64,000 bases of DNA from positions 120,672 to 184,671 of the forward strand of contig JAEYOK010000039.1 of NCBI GenBank assembly GCA_023411795.1, read 5' to 3'. The notes beneath the pieces were generated by a model. It was not told where the DNA came from. It did not search any database and saw only the letters and a list, made by a program, of their open reading frames with translations. This document shows, piece by piece, positions 26,733 through 34,475 of the stretch (its first letter is position 1; the number at the start of each line of letters is the position of its first letter). The position numbers and the translations under genes are program-made. The DNA comes from Bacillota bacterium. GTDB lineage: Bacteria; Bacillota; Clostridia; DSM-8532.

Positions 26733-27758
26733 TCACTTGGATATAAGCATTGAATAGATTAGCTGGGGTATATCATTAAGTGGCGCCTGTTTTTCGACTC
26801 CTCCAATATCAAAAGCAACTTTTGGCATTCCATATACTACAGAGGATTTATCATCCTGCCCGATTGTCCTTGCACCTTTTCTTCGCATTGACAAAATTCC
26901 TTTAGCTCCGTCATAGCCCATCCCTGTAAGGATTATTCCGATAGCTTGATTACCCGCCTCTTTCGCGATAGATTCAAACAGTATATCAACCGATGGGCAA
27001 TGACCATTTATCTTTTCTCCTTTAAAGCATTCCACACGAAATCTGGTGCCTAATTTTTTGATTCTAATATGCGAATCACCTGGGGCTACCAATACCTTTC
27101 CCGCTTCTACAAAATCCCCTGTCTGAGCCTCTTTTACAGAAAACTTAGTTGTATTGTTAAGCCTATCTGCAAACATCTTTGAAAAACCTGGTGGTATATG
27201 CTGTACAATAACAATACCCGGCATATCATACGGTAACGAGCTTAGTATACTGTATATAGCCTCTGTTCCTCCTGTTGAGGCACCAATAGCTATTATTCTG
27301 TTTTCCTTTTCTGCACCGGTACCTTCTACGATGCTTTGCATAGCTTTCCTGGTTTTCTGTTGGGATACGTTGGCAATAGATGCTATTTTAATTTTTATTA
27401 TCATTTCGTTAATAAAAGCTTCTACGCTTTTGGCAGAACTCACATCCGGTTTTGCCACAAAATCAACCGCACCTGCATTCATGGCACTGAAAACAGCGTC
27501 ACTCAAAGCACTTACAACTATAACTGGAAGAGGATATTGAGGCATAAGTCGTCTGACAAACTCTATTCCGTTCATCTTCGGCATCTCAATATCACAAGTA
27601 ATAACATCAGGCTTATACTCAATTATTTTATCCCTTGCTTCAAAAGGATTTACGGCTGTGGAAATAACGTGAATATTTGAGTCCGAAGAAATCCCTCTGG
27701 ATAATATTTCTCTGAACACTAAGCTGTCGTCAACAATCAGCACCTTAATTTTTCTCAT
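26733..27758 (-). CDS. cheB: chemotaxis methylesterase CheB (operon 1)
   Basis: Receiver plus methylesterase, 341 residues. Phospho-acceptor Asp56 lies in VITCDIEMPKMNG, with Asp10/Asp11 completing the acidic pocket. The esterase triad is visible: Ser in IAIGASTGGTEAI, His in VIVQHIPPGFSKMFA, Asp in ILTGMGYDGAKG. It removes methyl groups from (or deamidates) MCPs when phosphorylated by CheA. The start overlaps the CheR stop by 4 nt (ATGA). Close paralogue of the CheB at 40329-41357. Confidence 0.95.
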   Translation of the reverse strand: MRKIKVLIVDDSLVFREILSRGISSDSNIHVISTAVNPFEARDKIIEYKPDVITCDIEMPKMNGIEFVRRLMPQYPLPVIVVSALSDAVFSAMNAGAVDFVAKPDVSSAKSVEAFINEMIIKIKIASIANVSQQKTRKAMQSIVEGTGAEKENRIIAIGASTGGTEAIYSILSSLPYDMPGIVIVQHIPPGFSKMFADRLNNTTKFSVKEAQTGDFVEAGKVLVAPGDSHIRIKKLGTRFRVECFKGEKINGHCPSVDILFESIAKEAGNQAIGIILTGMGYDGAKGILSMRRKGARTIGQDDKSSVVYGMPKVAFDIGGVEKQAPLNDIPQLIYSMLISK

Positions 27759-28582
27759 ATATCCGTTATTCCTTTCTTATATACTGCAGGCATCACATAT
27801 TTATACTTTGTTTCATCACGATTAAGGGACTCTGAATGCCCTATAAATAAATATCCTCCCGGCTCAGTTAAATCGTAAAATTTATTAACAATTTCCTGCT
27901 TCGTATTATTGTCAAAATAAATCATAACATTACGACAGAATATTACATGAAATTTCTTTTTGAAACGAAAGACTTCATCCATCAAATTTAATTTTCTGAA
28001 TATTACTTCGTTCTTAATCCTATCTATAATGACGCTATTCTCAGCATCTATTTTATTAAAATAGTTAAATATCCAATTAGCGGGAAGCGATTTAATCGAC
28101 TCATTTTTATATAGGCCTTTAGCAGCAATATCAAGAACTTTACTGGAAATATCGGTAGCCAAAATCTTAGCATCCCACCACTTTTTCTCTTTGCCAAAAA
28201 ACTCGTCTATTATCATTGCAAGAGTGTAAGGCTCTTCTCCGGAAGAGCAGCCTGCACTCCATATGCGTAAATCTCTTTGTTTTACTGTGCTTGCCAAATA
28301 GGGTAATATTTTATCTCTGAAATAATAGAAATGATTAGTCTCCCTCATAAAGAAAGTATGGTTAGTAGTTATTTTATCCAGTAAAGTAGCCACCGCTTCT
28401 CCGCTCATATCTGAAACAATGTAATTGTAATACTCGGTAAAATTATTGAATTTATTTTGTGTAAGTACGTGATGAAGTCTTCCTGTTACAAGGGTTTTCT
28501 TTTCTTCTTTTAAATTGATTCCATAATTTGCTTTTATGTAATCAGCTAATTGCTTAAATTCTTTTTGAGTAATTGAAAACAT
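27755..28582 (-). CDS. cheR: chemotaxis methyltransferase CheR (operon 1)
   Basis: SAM-dependent glutamate methyltransferase acting on MCPs, about 275 residues. N-terminal helical domain (ITQKEFKQLADYIKANYGI), then the SAM site IWSAGCSSGEEPYTLAMII, and VIFCRNVMIYFDNNTKQEIV with the LFIGHSESLNR block. ATG 28582 has AGGTGG 5 nt upstream, better than the in-frame GTG at 28591. Translationally coupled to cheB. Confidence 0.94.
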   Translation of the reverse strand: MFSITQKEFKQLADYIKANYGINLKEEKKTLVTGRLHHVLTQNKFNNFTEYYNYIVSDMSGEAVATLLDKITTNHTFFMRETNHFYYFRDKILPYLASTVKQRDLRIWSAGCSSGEEPYTLAMIIDEFFGKEKKWWDAKILATDISSKVLDIAAKGLYKNESIKSLPANWIFNYFNKIDAENSVIIDRIKNEVIFRKLNLMDEVFRFKKKFHVIFCRNVMIYFDNNTKQEIVNKFYDLTEPGGYLFIGHSESLNRDETKYKYVMPAVYKKGITDI

Positions 28583-28678
28583 AAAATCCACCTGTTGTCT
28601 TCTTTACTTATACCTATTCTATTATAGCATTCAATTGATTCATAAGACGCTTTAGAACAGTATTCCATGATATTTTTA

Positions 28679-28708
28679 TCCGGAGCGAATATTTCCATCC
28701 GCTCCGGA
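28679..28708. other. perfect 9-bp hairpin between mcp and cheR
   Basis: TCCGGAGCG and CGCTCCGGA enclose a 12-nt loop, 13 nt after the mcp stop. On the minus strand no U-tract follows, so it is more likely an mRNA-stabilising or processing hairpin than a terminator. Confidence 0.5.
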
Positions 28709-28720
28709 GCATATCAATCT

Positions 28721-30556
28721 TTAATACTTTCCAAATTCTTTATCACTTAAATCTATCCTTGCTTTTGAGGTGCTATTGGCATGAGATTCTTTTACAAGTC
28801 CGAGTTCTCTTTTCCTTTTATCGGACATATCTTCAAGCATCCTAATAACCTCCGGATTCAAACTATCTAGCTTTTCATAAGAGTTGCTAATTTTCTTTAG
28901 CTTAAATCTATTGACCGATTCCTTAAGTAGTTCAGCTTGGCTTGAAAGTTCCTCGCTGGCCGATGCACTTTCCTCAGATGTTGCAGAATTGTTCTGAACA
29001 ACCTCAGATATCTGCATAACTCCTTGGTTAATCTGAGCAATACCTGAGGCTTGCTCATTTGATGCAATGGCTATATCGCTAACCAGTGCAGTCACTTTTG
29101 CAACACCGGATACAATTTCGTTAAGCGCTTCTGCAGTTTCATTGGCAATTTTGGTTCCTGCTTCTGTCTTCTTAATTGAACCCTCAATCATGTCAGTTGT
29201 TTCTTTCGCAGCGTTTGCAGATCGTGCTGCAAGGTTTCTTACCTCCTCTGCAACAACAGCAAAGCCCTTGCCGTGTTGACCTGCTCTGGCAGCTTCAACA
29301 GCCGCATTCAAAGCTAGTATATTGGTTTGGAATGCAATTTCATCAATAACCTTAATAATCTTCGAAATGTTTGCTGACGACTCGTTAATCTCCTCCATTG
29401 CCCTAAGCATTTCCTTCATCTGATTATTTCCCCGTTCAGCATGGTCTTTAGCATTCTCAGCCAACTCATTGGCCTTATTAGCGTTTTTCGCATTTAGTTC
29501 GGTCTGAGAGGATATCTCCTCCAAGGAGGCCGTAAGCTGTTCTATAGAACTTGCCTGTTCGGTTGCGCCTTGAGAAAGAGCCATACTGGAATCGGATACT
29601 TGCTTAGAACCTGATGCCACCTGTTCAGCTGCAATGGCGATATTACTTAATACCTCGTTATTACGCTCCACAATTTCATACAGTTTTTTACCCAACAGAT
29701 CATTTTCTGATTTAACTTCTATGTCTATTGTCATATCCCCGGATGCTATCTTTTCTGCATCCAGAGCTTGATTACGGATATTATCTATCATTTTTTTAAA
29801 TGATGATGCTAAATTACCAACCTCATCCTTGGTGTCTACTCTAACATCTACATTAACATCCCCCAAAGCCAGTTTATCTGCTGCTTCAACCATATTTTTT
29901 ATTGGCTTGCTTATAATTCTGGCTATGAAAATACCAAGTCCAATAGCTATAATTATGCCTAAAGCAATAATGACGGCCATTAAAGTGACGGCTGACCTAG
30001 CAGCAATTGTATTGTCTTCAGCTGTCTGTTTAGCAGTACCTACCTTTAAGTCCACTAGATTATCAATAGCATTTTGCTGTGCATCTGAAGAAACCCTCAT
30101 TTCGCCATTTAATAAACTAATTGCTTCTTCCTTACTATTGCTTTTACATAATCTAACTAACTCGTTTATATAATTAATAAATTCCTCTCGACCTGCTATA
30201 TAATCAGCATATACTGTTCTTAGTTCATCAGAAAGAATCGTTTTTTCAAACTCAATCGAAATAGTCTCTATCTCTGATAAAATTTGATTTATGTCCTCAT
30301 ATCGTTCATTAATTACATTAATATCCTCGGAAATTATCATATCCCTTGAGTTTACTCGAATTCTTTGGAAAAGTTTCGCCATATCAGCAGCTTGTGATAA
30401 AGGAACTGTCATGTTGGTGTATAAAAGACTATCATTTTTATCAATCATATTGATATTGTATATACCCACAATACCAACCACTCCCGCAATTAAAGCCATT
30501 ACAATAAATGCAACTAAAAGTTTTGTACTTATTTTATAATTATAGAACCATTTCAT
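28721..30556 (-). CDS. methyl-accepting chemotaxis protein (operon 1)
   Basis: Transmembrane chemoreceptor, 611 residues. Helix 1 at about 13-33, an extracytoplasmic four-helix-bundle-type sensor (about 34-185), helix 2 (about 188-212), HAMP (ISKPIKNMVEAADKLALGDV) with a second HAMP-like segment (IASGDMTIDIEVKSENDLLG), then the signalling domain with hairpin tip EIAFQTNILALNAAVEAARA. A long tail ends in FGKY, like the other MCP here (LGKY). Ligand unknown. Set between cheW and cheR, so it is probably the dedicated receptor of this array. Confidence 0.95.
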   Translation of the reverse strand: MKWFYNYKISTKLLVAFIVMALIAGVVGIVGIYNINMIDKNDSLLYTNMTVPLSQAADMAKLFQRIRVNSRDMIISEDINVINERYEDINQILSEIETISIEFEKTILSDELRTVYADYIAGREEFINYINELVRLCKSNSKEEAISLLNGEMRVSSDAQQNAIDNLVDLKVGTAKQTAEDNTIAARSAVTLMAVIIALGIIIAIGLGIFIARIISKPIKNMVEAADKLALGDVNVDVRVDTKDEVGNLASSFKKMIDNIRNQALDAEKIASGDMTIDIEVKSENDLLGKKLYEIVERNNEVLSNIAIAAEQVASGSKQVSDSSMALSQGATEQASSIEQLTASLEEISSQTELNAKNANKANELAENAKDHAERGNNQMKEMLRAMEEINESSANISKIIKVIDEIAFQTNILALNAAVEAARAGQHGKGFAVVAEEVRNLAARSANAAKETTDMIEGSIKKTEAGTKIANETAEALNEIVSGVAKVTALVSDIAIASNEQASGIAQINQGVMQISEVVQNNSATSEESASASEELSSQAELLKESVNRFKLKKISNSYEKLDSLNPEVIRMLEDMSDKRKRELGLVKESHANSTSKARIDLSDKEFGKY

Positions 30557-30583
30557 TTTATTTACCCCTTTACAACTGTTTTT

Positions 30584-31078
30584 TTATAATTCGATGTTTA
30601 AATCCTCGAGTTCACCTTCAGTAAGTAGCCTTTCACAATCAAGTAATAGCTTAACATCGTTTCCGACTTTCCCTATTTGTTTTATATACCTGTTATTAAA
30701 GCCTTTATTCATTTGTGGAGGTTCCACAATATTTTCATCCGGGATAGACAGAACCTCCGAAACAGTATCAACAATAATTCCTATTGATATATCCTTAATA
30801 TCAATTACGATTACACAAGTTCTATCGTTATACTCCCTAGGCTCTTTTTTAAACCTAAGTCTGACATCCATTACGGGAATTATCTTACCTCGTAAATTGA
30901 TTATACCTTTGATATAATCCGGGAGCTCAGGAACCTCTGTTATAGGCTGTATGCCTATAATTTCAGTAACATACCTTATTTCAATTCCATATGACTCCTT
31001 TCCTAACTGAAATGTTAAAAATCTTCCCTTTTGTGTATCCTCCTCCATTTCCAAAATATTATCAAATACTTCTGCCAT
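30584..31078 (-). CDS. cheW: chemotaxis coupling protein CheW (operon 1)
   Basis: SH3-like scaffold of 164 residues that links MCP tips to CheA. FLTFQLGKESYGIEIRYVTEI, LPDYIKGIINLRGKIIPVMDVR and the late GIIVDTVSEVLSI are the family blocks. Ribosome site AAAGGAG at 9 nt. Very similar to the CheW of operon 2. Confidence 0.95.
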   Translation of the reverse strand: MAEVFDNILEMEEDTQKGRFLTFQLGKESYGIEIRYVTEIIGIQPITEVPELPDYIKGIINLRGKIIPVMDVRLRFKKEPREYNDRTCVIVIDIKDISIGIIVDTVSEVLSIPDENIVEPPQMNKGFNNRYIKQIGKVGNDVKLLLDCERLLTEGELEDLNIEL

Positions 31079-31126
31079 TGGGTTATCTCCTTTCTTATAA
31101 CAGTAATTTTTTATGTAACATTAAAC

Positions 31127-33187
31127 TTAAATATTAAGCTTATTATCCGCTAGACAAATAAGTCCTGAGATATCAAGGATCAAGCTTATACTCCCATCTC
31201 CTAAAAGAGTGCAACCTGCAAGTCCTATAATATTCTTAAACATTTTTATATAATTAGGTAACGATTTTACAACAACCTGCTGCTGCCCCAAAAGTTCATC
31301 AACAAAAAGGCATGTCGCTTTCTCATCCTGCTCAACCATTATTAATATACCTTGTGTAAAATCTTTAATATCGGTCTTTACCTTAAATACTTCATGAAGC
31401 CTAAGTATTGGATAGCATTGGCCTCTTACCATAATCATTTCATTACCATCTGGATCTGTTATAATATCGTTTTCTTTAGGTCTGAAGGATTCTTTAATTG
31501 CAATTGTAGGTATTGTGTAACAAGAATTGCCTACCTTAGTATTCATTCCATCTATAATAGCTAATGTTAAGGGAATTTTAAGTGTAATTAAGGTTCCCTT
31601 GTCAGGAATGCTATCTACAACAACCGAGCCGCCTATAGTCTCTACGTTCTTTGTTACTACGTCCATCCCTACACCACGGCCTGAGAATTCACTAACACTA
31701 TTCGTGGTTGAAAAACCTGGAAGTAATATCAGATTATAAATCTCCTTATCTGTCATATCTTCTTTAGCCTTATATAGTAATCCACTATTCTGTGCTTTGG
31801 ATATAATTTTTTCTTTACTTAGTCCCTTTCCATCATCCTTGACAATAATTAGCACATCACTGCCAGAATTCTTAGCTTCCAAAGTTATAGTTCCGTTTTT
31901 GGGTTTCCCTTTTAAAAGTCTTTCTTCATACGATTCTATACCATGATCTAATGCATTTCGCACAAGGTGCATCAATGGATCGGAGATATGCTCTATGATG
32001 TTTTTATCAACTTCTGTTTCTTCACCAATAATCAAAAGCTCTACATTCTTATCAAGCTTTTTACACATATCCCGTACTATGCGGTGCATTTTATGAAAGG
32101 TTGTTGCTAGAGGAACCATCCGGATAGACATAACCATATCCTGTATTTCACTTGTTATTTTGTTCAGTCGTCTTGCTGCCTTTTGAAAATTATTTAGCTC
32201 CATACCTTTTAAATCAGGGTTTTGGATTACCATAGCTTCTGCAGTTACTACTTCTCCTACTAAATCCATTAATTTATCAAGCTTGTGTACATTTACGCTA
32301 ATAACACCTTGTTGATTTGAAGTGGTGCTTATGATTTTATTCTCTGTAATAGATTCTTTTTCTTGATTAGAAAAAGTTTTAGAAATAATTTTTGGGTTTG
32401 AATTTATGGTTTGATTTATCTCATTATCATTCTTAAGCTCTGTTAATTCTAGTTCTCTAAGAAACAAGGTTTGCATAAGTAATTCATGCAATTTTTCATA
32501 TGAAATATTTGCCCTCAGATATATTTTGAAGCCTTCATTCCTGATGGTTTCAACAGTGTTATCATCATCTATTATGTCTTCTGGGAAGTAGGTAATTATC
32601 TCTGATAGTTCTTTAAGACTATGTATAATTGAAAATGCCCTGATATTTTCCATCTCACAGCCTTCTTCAAAATATATAACCGCTTTAAAAGTATTTTTAT
32701 ATTCCGGGCCTCCCGATGATTTAGGGCTTATATAGTATTGCTGCTTATTTTCAGTATTAAAACTATTAAGATTACTTGGATTGTTTTTCTTTAATAGACA
32801 TAAGAAATCCTTTATGTTATTGTTTAACACTGTTATTGAGCCGTCTGCTTCGTCACCATGTTTTATTTTTTCTATTTCTACTTTAATGAAGTCCATACTA
32901 TTAAAAACCAAATCAGAAAGTGCTGAGTAATCAATACTTTTTGGTTTCTCCTCGCGAAGGAAGTAAAATAAGTCTTCAATAGAGTGTGCTAGTACAGATA
33001 TGCTATCATACATCATCAAGGCGGCTGAGCCTTTTATGGTGTGCATAATTCTAAAAATCTCATTGATATCCGATTCTTTATAGTTACTGTTTTTTTCACT
33101 GGCCAGAATTATTAACTCAAGTTGCTCAATGAGTTGATTTGTTTCAAATACAAACATTTCAACCATTGATTCATTGTTGTATTGCAT
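31127..33187 (-). CDS. cheA: chemotaxis histidine kinase CheA (operon 1)
   Basis: 686 residues with the full set: P1 HPt domain with His49 in MHTIKGSAALM; a P2-like CheY/CheB-docking domain (about 165-250, YFEEGCEMENIRAFSIIHSL); P3 dimerisation (VHKLDKLMDLVGEVVTAEAM); P4 ATPase with N-box HLVRNALDHGIES and G boxes DDGKGLS and GRGVGMDVV; and a P5 CheW-like domain. It starts directly after the TAA of the deleted cheY (TAAATG). Phosphorylates CheB and CheY, but the local CheY cannot accept. Confidence 0.95.
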   Translation of the reverse strand: MQYNNESMVEMFVFETNQLIEQLELIILASEKNSNYKESDINEIFRIMHTIKGSAALMMYDSISVLAHSIEDLFYFLREEKPKSIDYSALSDLVFNSMDFIKVEIEKIKHGDEADGSITVLNNNIKDFLCLLKKNNPSNLNSFNTENKQQYYISPKSSGGPEYKNTFKAVIYFEEGCEMENIRAFSIIHSLKELSEIITYFPEDIIDDDNTVETIRNEGFKIYLRANISYEKLHELLMQTLFLRELELTELKNDNEINQTINSNPKIISKTFSNQEKESITENKIISTTSNQQGVISVNVHKLDKLMDLVGEVVTAEAMVIQNPDLKGMELNNFQKAARRLNKITSEIQDMVMSIRMVPLATTFHKMHRIVRDMCKKLDKNVELLIIGEETEVDKNIIEHISDPLMHLVRNALDHGIESYEERLLKGKPKNGTITLEAKNSGSDVLIIVKDDGKGLSKEKIISKAQNSGLLYKAKEDMTDKEIYNLILLPGFSTTNSVSEFSGRGVGMDVVTKNVETIGGSVVVDSIPDKGTLITLKIPLTLAIIDGMNTKVGNSCYTIPTIAIKESFRPKENDIITDPDGNEMIMVRGQCYPILRLHEVFKVKTDIKDFTQGILIMVEQDEKATCLFVDELLGQQQVVVKSLPNYIKMFKNIIGLAGCTLLGDGSISLILDISGLICLADNKLNI

Positions 33188-33403
33188 TTACGAATAACCC
33201 CTCTCGCTAATTTTATTTAAGGATAATATTTTATTAAGCGTTTTAATGACCTGTTCTTCTTTGAAAGGTTTTACTATAAAGGATTTAGCTCCGAAGGCTA
33301 TGGCTTCCCTTACCATTATTTCCTGTCCCATCGCTGACATGATGATTGTCTTTATGGCGTATCTCATAAAATCCGCATCATCAACTACTAATACCCTTTT
33401 CAT
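33188..33403 (-). CDS. cheY: CheY with in-frame internal deletion
   Basis: Only 71 residues against about 120 for CheY. The beginning is normal (MKRVLVVDDADFMRYAIKTI, acidic Asp8/Asp9) and so is the end (SAMGQEIMVREAIAFGAKSF, then IVKPFKEEQV with the conserved Lys). Between TII and MSAMGQ about 49 residues are missing, which removes beta2 to beta4 including the phospho-acceptor Asp and the MDGLEAL loop. Frame, ribosome site (AGGTGAG, about 5 nt) and tight coupling to cheA are intact, so the deletion is either recent or tolerated. It should not be phosphorylatable. It could be a dead gene or an interfering stub. Confidence 0.85.
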   Translation of the reverse strand: MKRVLVVDDADFMRYAIKTIIMSAMGQEIMVREAIAFGAKSFIVKPFKEEQVIKTLNKILSLNKISERGYS

Positions 33404-33455
33404 ATAAACTCACCTATCCTTATAAAGAATACATATCGTCATTATCTCTTAAATA

Positions 33456-33473
33456 TGAATGAATACTCATTCA
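33456..33473. promoter_or_regulatory. TetR/FadR-type operator at the che operon 1 promoter
   Basis: TGAATGAATACTCATTCA has perfect 7-bp arms around 4 nt. It fits the consensus I recall for the Bacillus subtilis TetR-family regulator FadR (TGAATGA-N4-TCATTCA). It starts 2 bp downstream of the -10 box, so it covers the transcription start, and lies 80 bp from the end of a tetR gene. A bound TetR dimer would repress the che operon. Confidence 0.7.
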
Positions 33474-33475
33474 TC

Positions 33476-33504
33476 ATTATAATAGCAAAAGCGGTTATAG
33501 ACAA
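33476..33504 (-). promoter_or_regulatory. promoter of che operon 1
   Basis: TTGTCT (33499-33504) and a perfect TATAAT (33476-33481) are 17 nt apart on the minus strand. The -35 falls inside the tetR terminator hairpin. The operator follows the -10 at once. This looks like a sigma-A promoter, not the sigma-28 type common for chemotaxis genes. Confidence 0.65.
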
Positions 33505-33519
33505 GGCTATAGCCGCTTT
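33488..33519 (-). terminator. terminator of tetR
   Basis: A 13-bp stem (AAAGCGGTTATAG with CTATAGCCGCTTT, one G-U pair) and 6-nt loop, followed by TTTT on the minus strand. The plus-strand side also ends in AATTTTT. Confidence 0.7.
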
Positions 33520-33552
33520 AATTTTTAAGTATTAACAAAACTAAGTAAATTA

Positions 33553-34119
33553 TTACTTCATAATACCGTTAAAAGTAAACAATATAAATTGCTCTAATGC
33601 AAACTCATACTCACTCTCCCTCCCCTCTTTCAACATCTTATATGCTAAAGCTTGCGAAGAAAGATATATGGTTGAACCAATTATATTAGAATCAATATCT
33701 CTTATCTCTCCATTTTTTTTGGCATCATCCAGCATTTGGCTCAATATATCTGGTATGTCTTGATATGTCTTTTTTACCCACTTCAACTTGCGTAATTCAG
33801 GATTAATTGATTCTTGTGCTAAAACTTTTGCAGAATTAGGGCTTTTCTTCATTTCATCAAAAAGAAATACCAAAAAGCTATTTATTTGTTGTAAATAAGG
33901 CACGTTATCTTTCTTTAAAATATCTATATACTTGAGTTTCTTTTCATATTCAATCATGAAAATAAAATCTAGAATAGACTCTTTGTTCTTAAAATATAAA
34001 TATATAGTACCAATAGCTATACCCGCTTTATTAGCGATAGATTGCATTTTAGTATTGACGAACCCCTCTTTAGCCATTACTTTAATTGCTGCTCTTCTGA
34101 TGGCTTCTTTTTTATCCAT
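33553..34119 (-). CDS. TetR family regulator (FadR-like)
   Basis: 188 residues. N-terminal helix-turn-helix: AAIKVMAKEGFVNTKMQSIA, then NKAGIAIGTIYLYFKNKESI, the recognition helix and signature of the FadR/AcrR branch. The remaining 130 residues are a helical ligand domain. Start supported by TGGAG at 7 nt. A fitting palindrome overlaps the start of che operon 1 immediately downstream, and no copy is seen upstream of tetR itself. So its likely target is the chemotaxis operon. If it is FadR-like, the ligand may be an acyl-CoA. That is inference. Confidence 0.85.
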   Translation of the reverse strand: MDKKEAIRRAAIKVMAKEGFVNTKMQSIANKAGIAIGTIYLYFKNKESILDFIFMIEYEKKLKYIDILKKDNVPYLQQINSFLVFLFDEMKKSPNSAKVLAQESINPELRKLKWVKKTYQDIPDILSQMLDDAKKNGEIRDIDSNIIGSTIYLSSQALAYKMLKEGRESEYEFALEQFILFTFNGIMK

Positions 34120-34475
34120 TATGACGCTCCAAATAAAGTTATATAGTGCTATTTATATATCTTATTATTCTATATGTAAAAATTCAAGCTGTATTTTACA
34201 ATTCTTGCCTATAGATAGTATATTATATTGCTTATATTACTTTGTTACTATTATAGAATTGATAAGAAATTAAAAGATTTTTATTGAAACAATAGCTTCT
34301 ATCTCCATATATTACTTTGAAGAAATAAATGCTGCAAATAAAGATAAAATAAGAAAAATGAGGGCACTTCTAATGAAAACCCAGTAAGTAAAACTAGAAA
34401 TAACGGTATGACATAGCACAAGCATCACTAAATCAGCTTTTTTATGGCTGGTTCATTAAGGGTAAATAGGCCTAT
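34120..34475. other. gene-free gap between tetR and ligD
   Basis: AT-rich, 356 bp. It should hold the tetR promoter, which I cannot place confidently. A start-less open stretch on the plus strand ending near 34387 (about 37 codons, NAADKIRK-like charged residues) may be a gene remnant. TAAATAGGCCTATTTA at 34463-34478 is a perfect 16-bp palindrome that includes the ligD stop codon. Confidence 0.4.
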
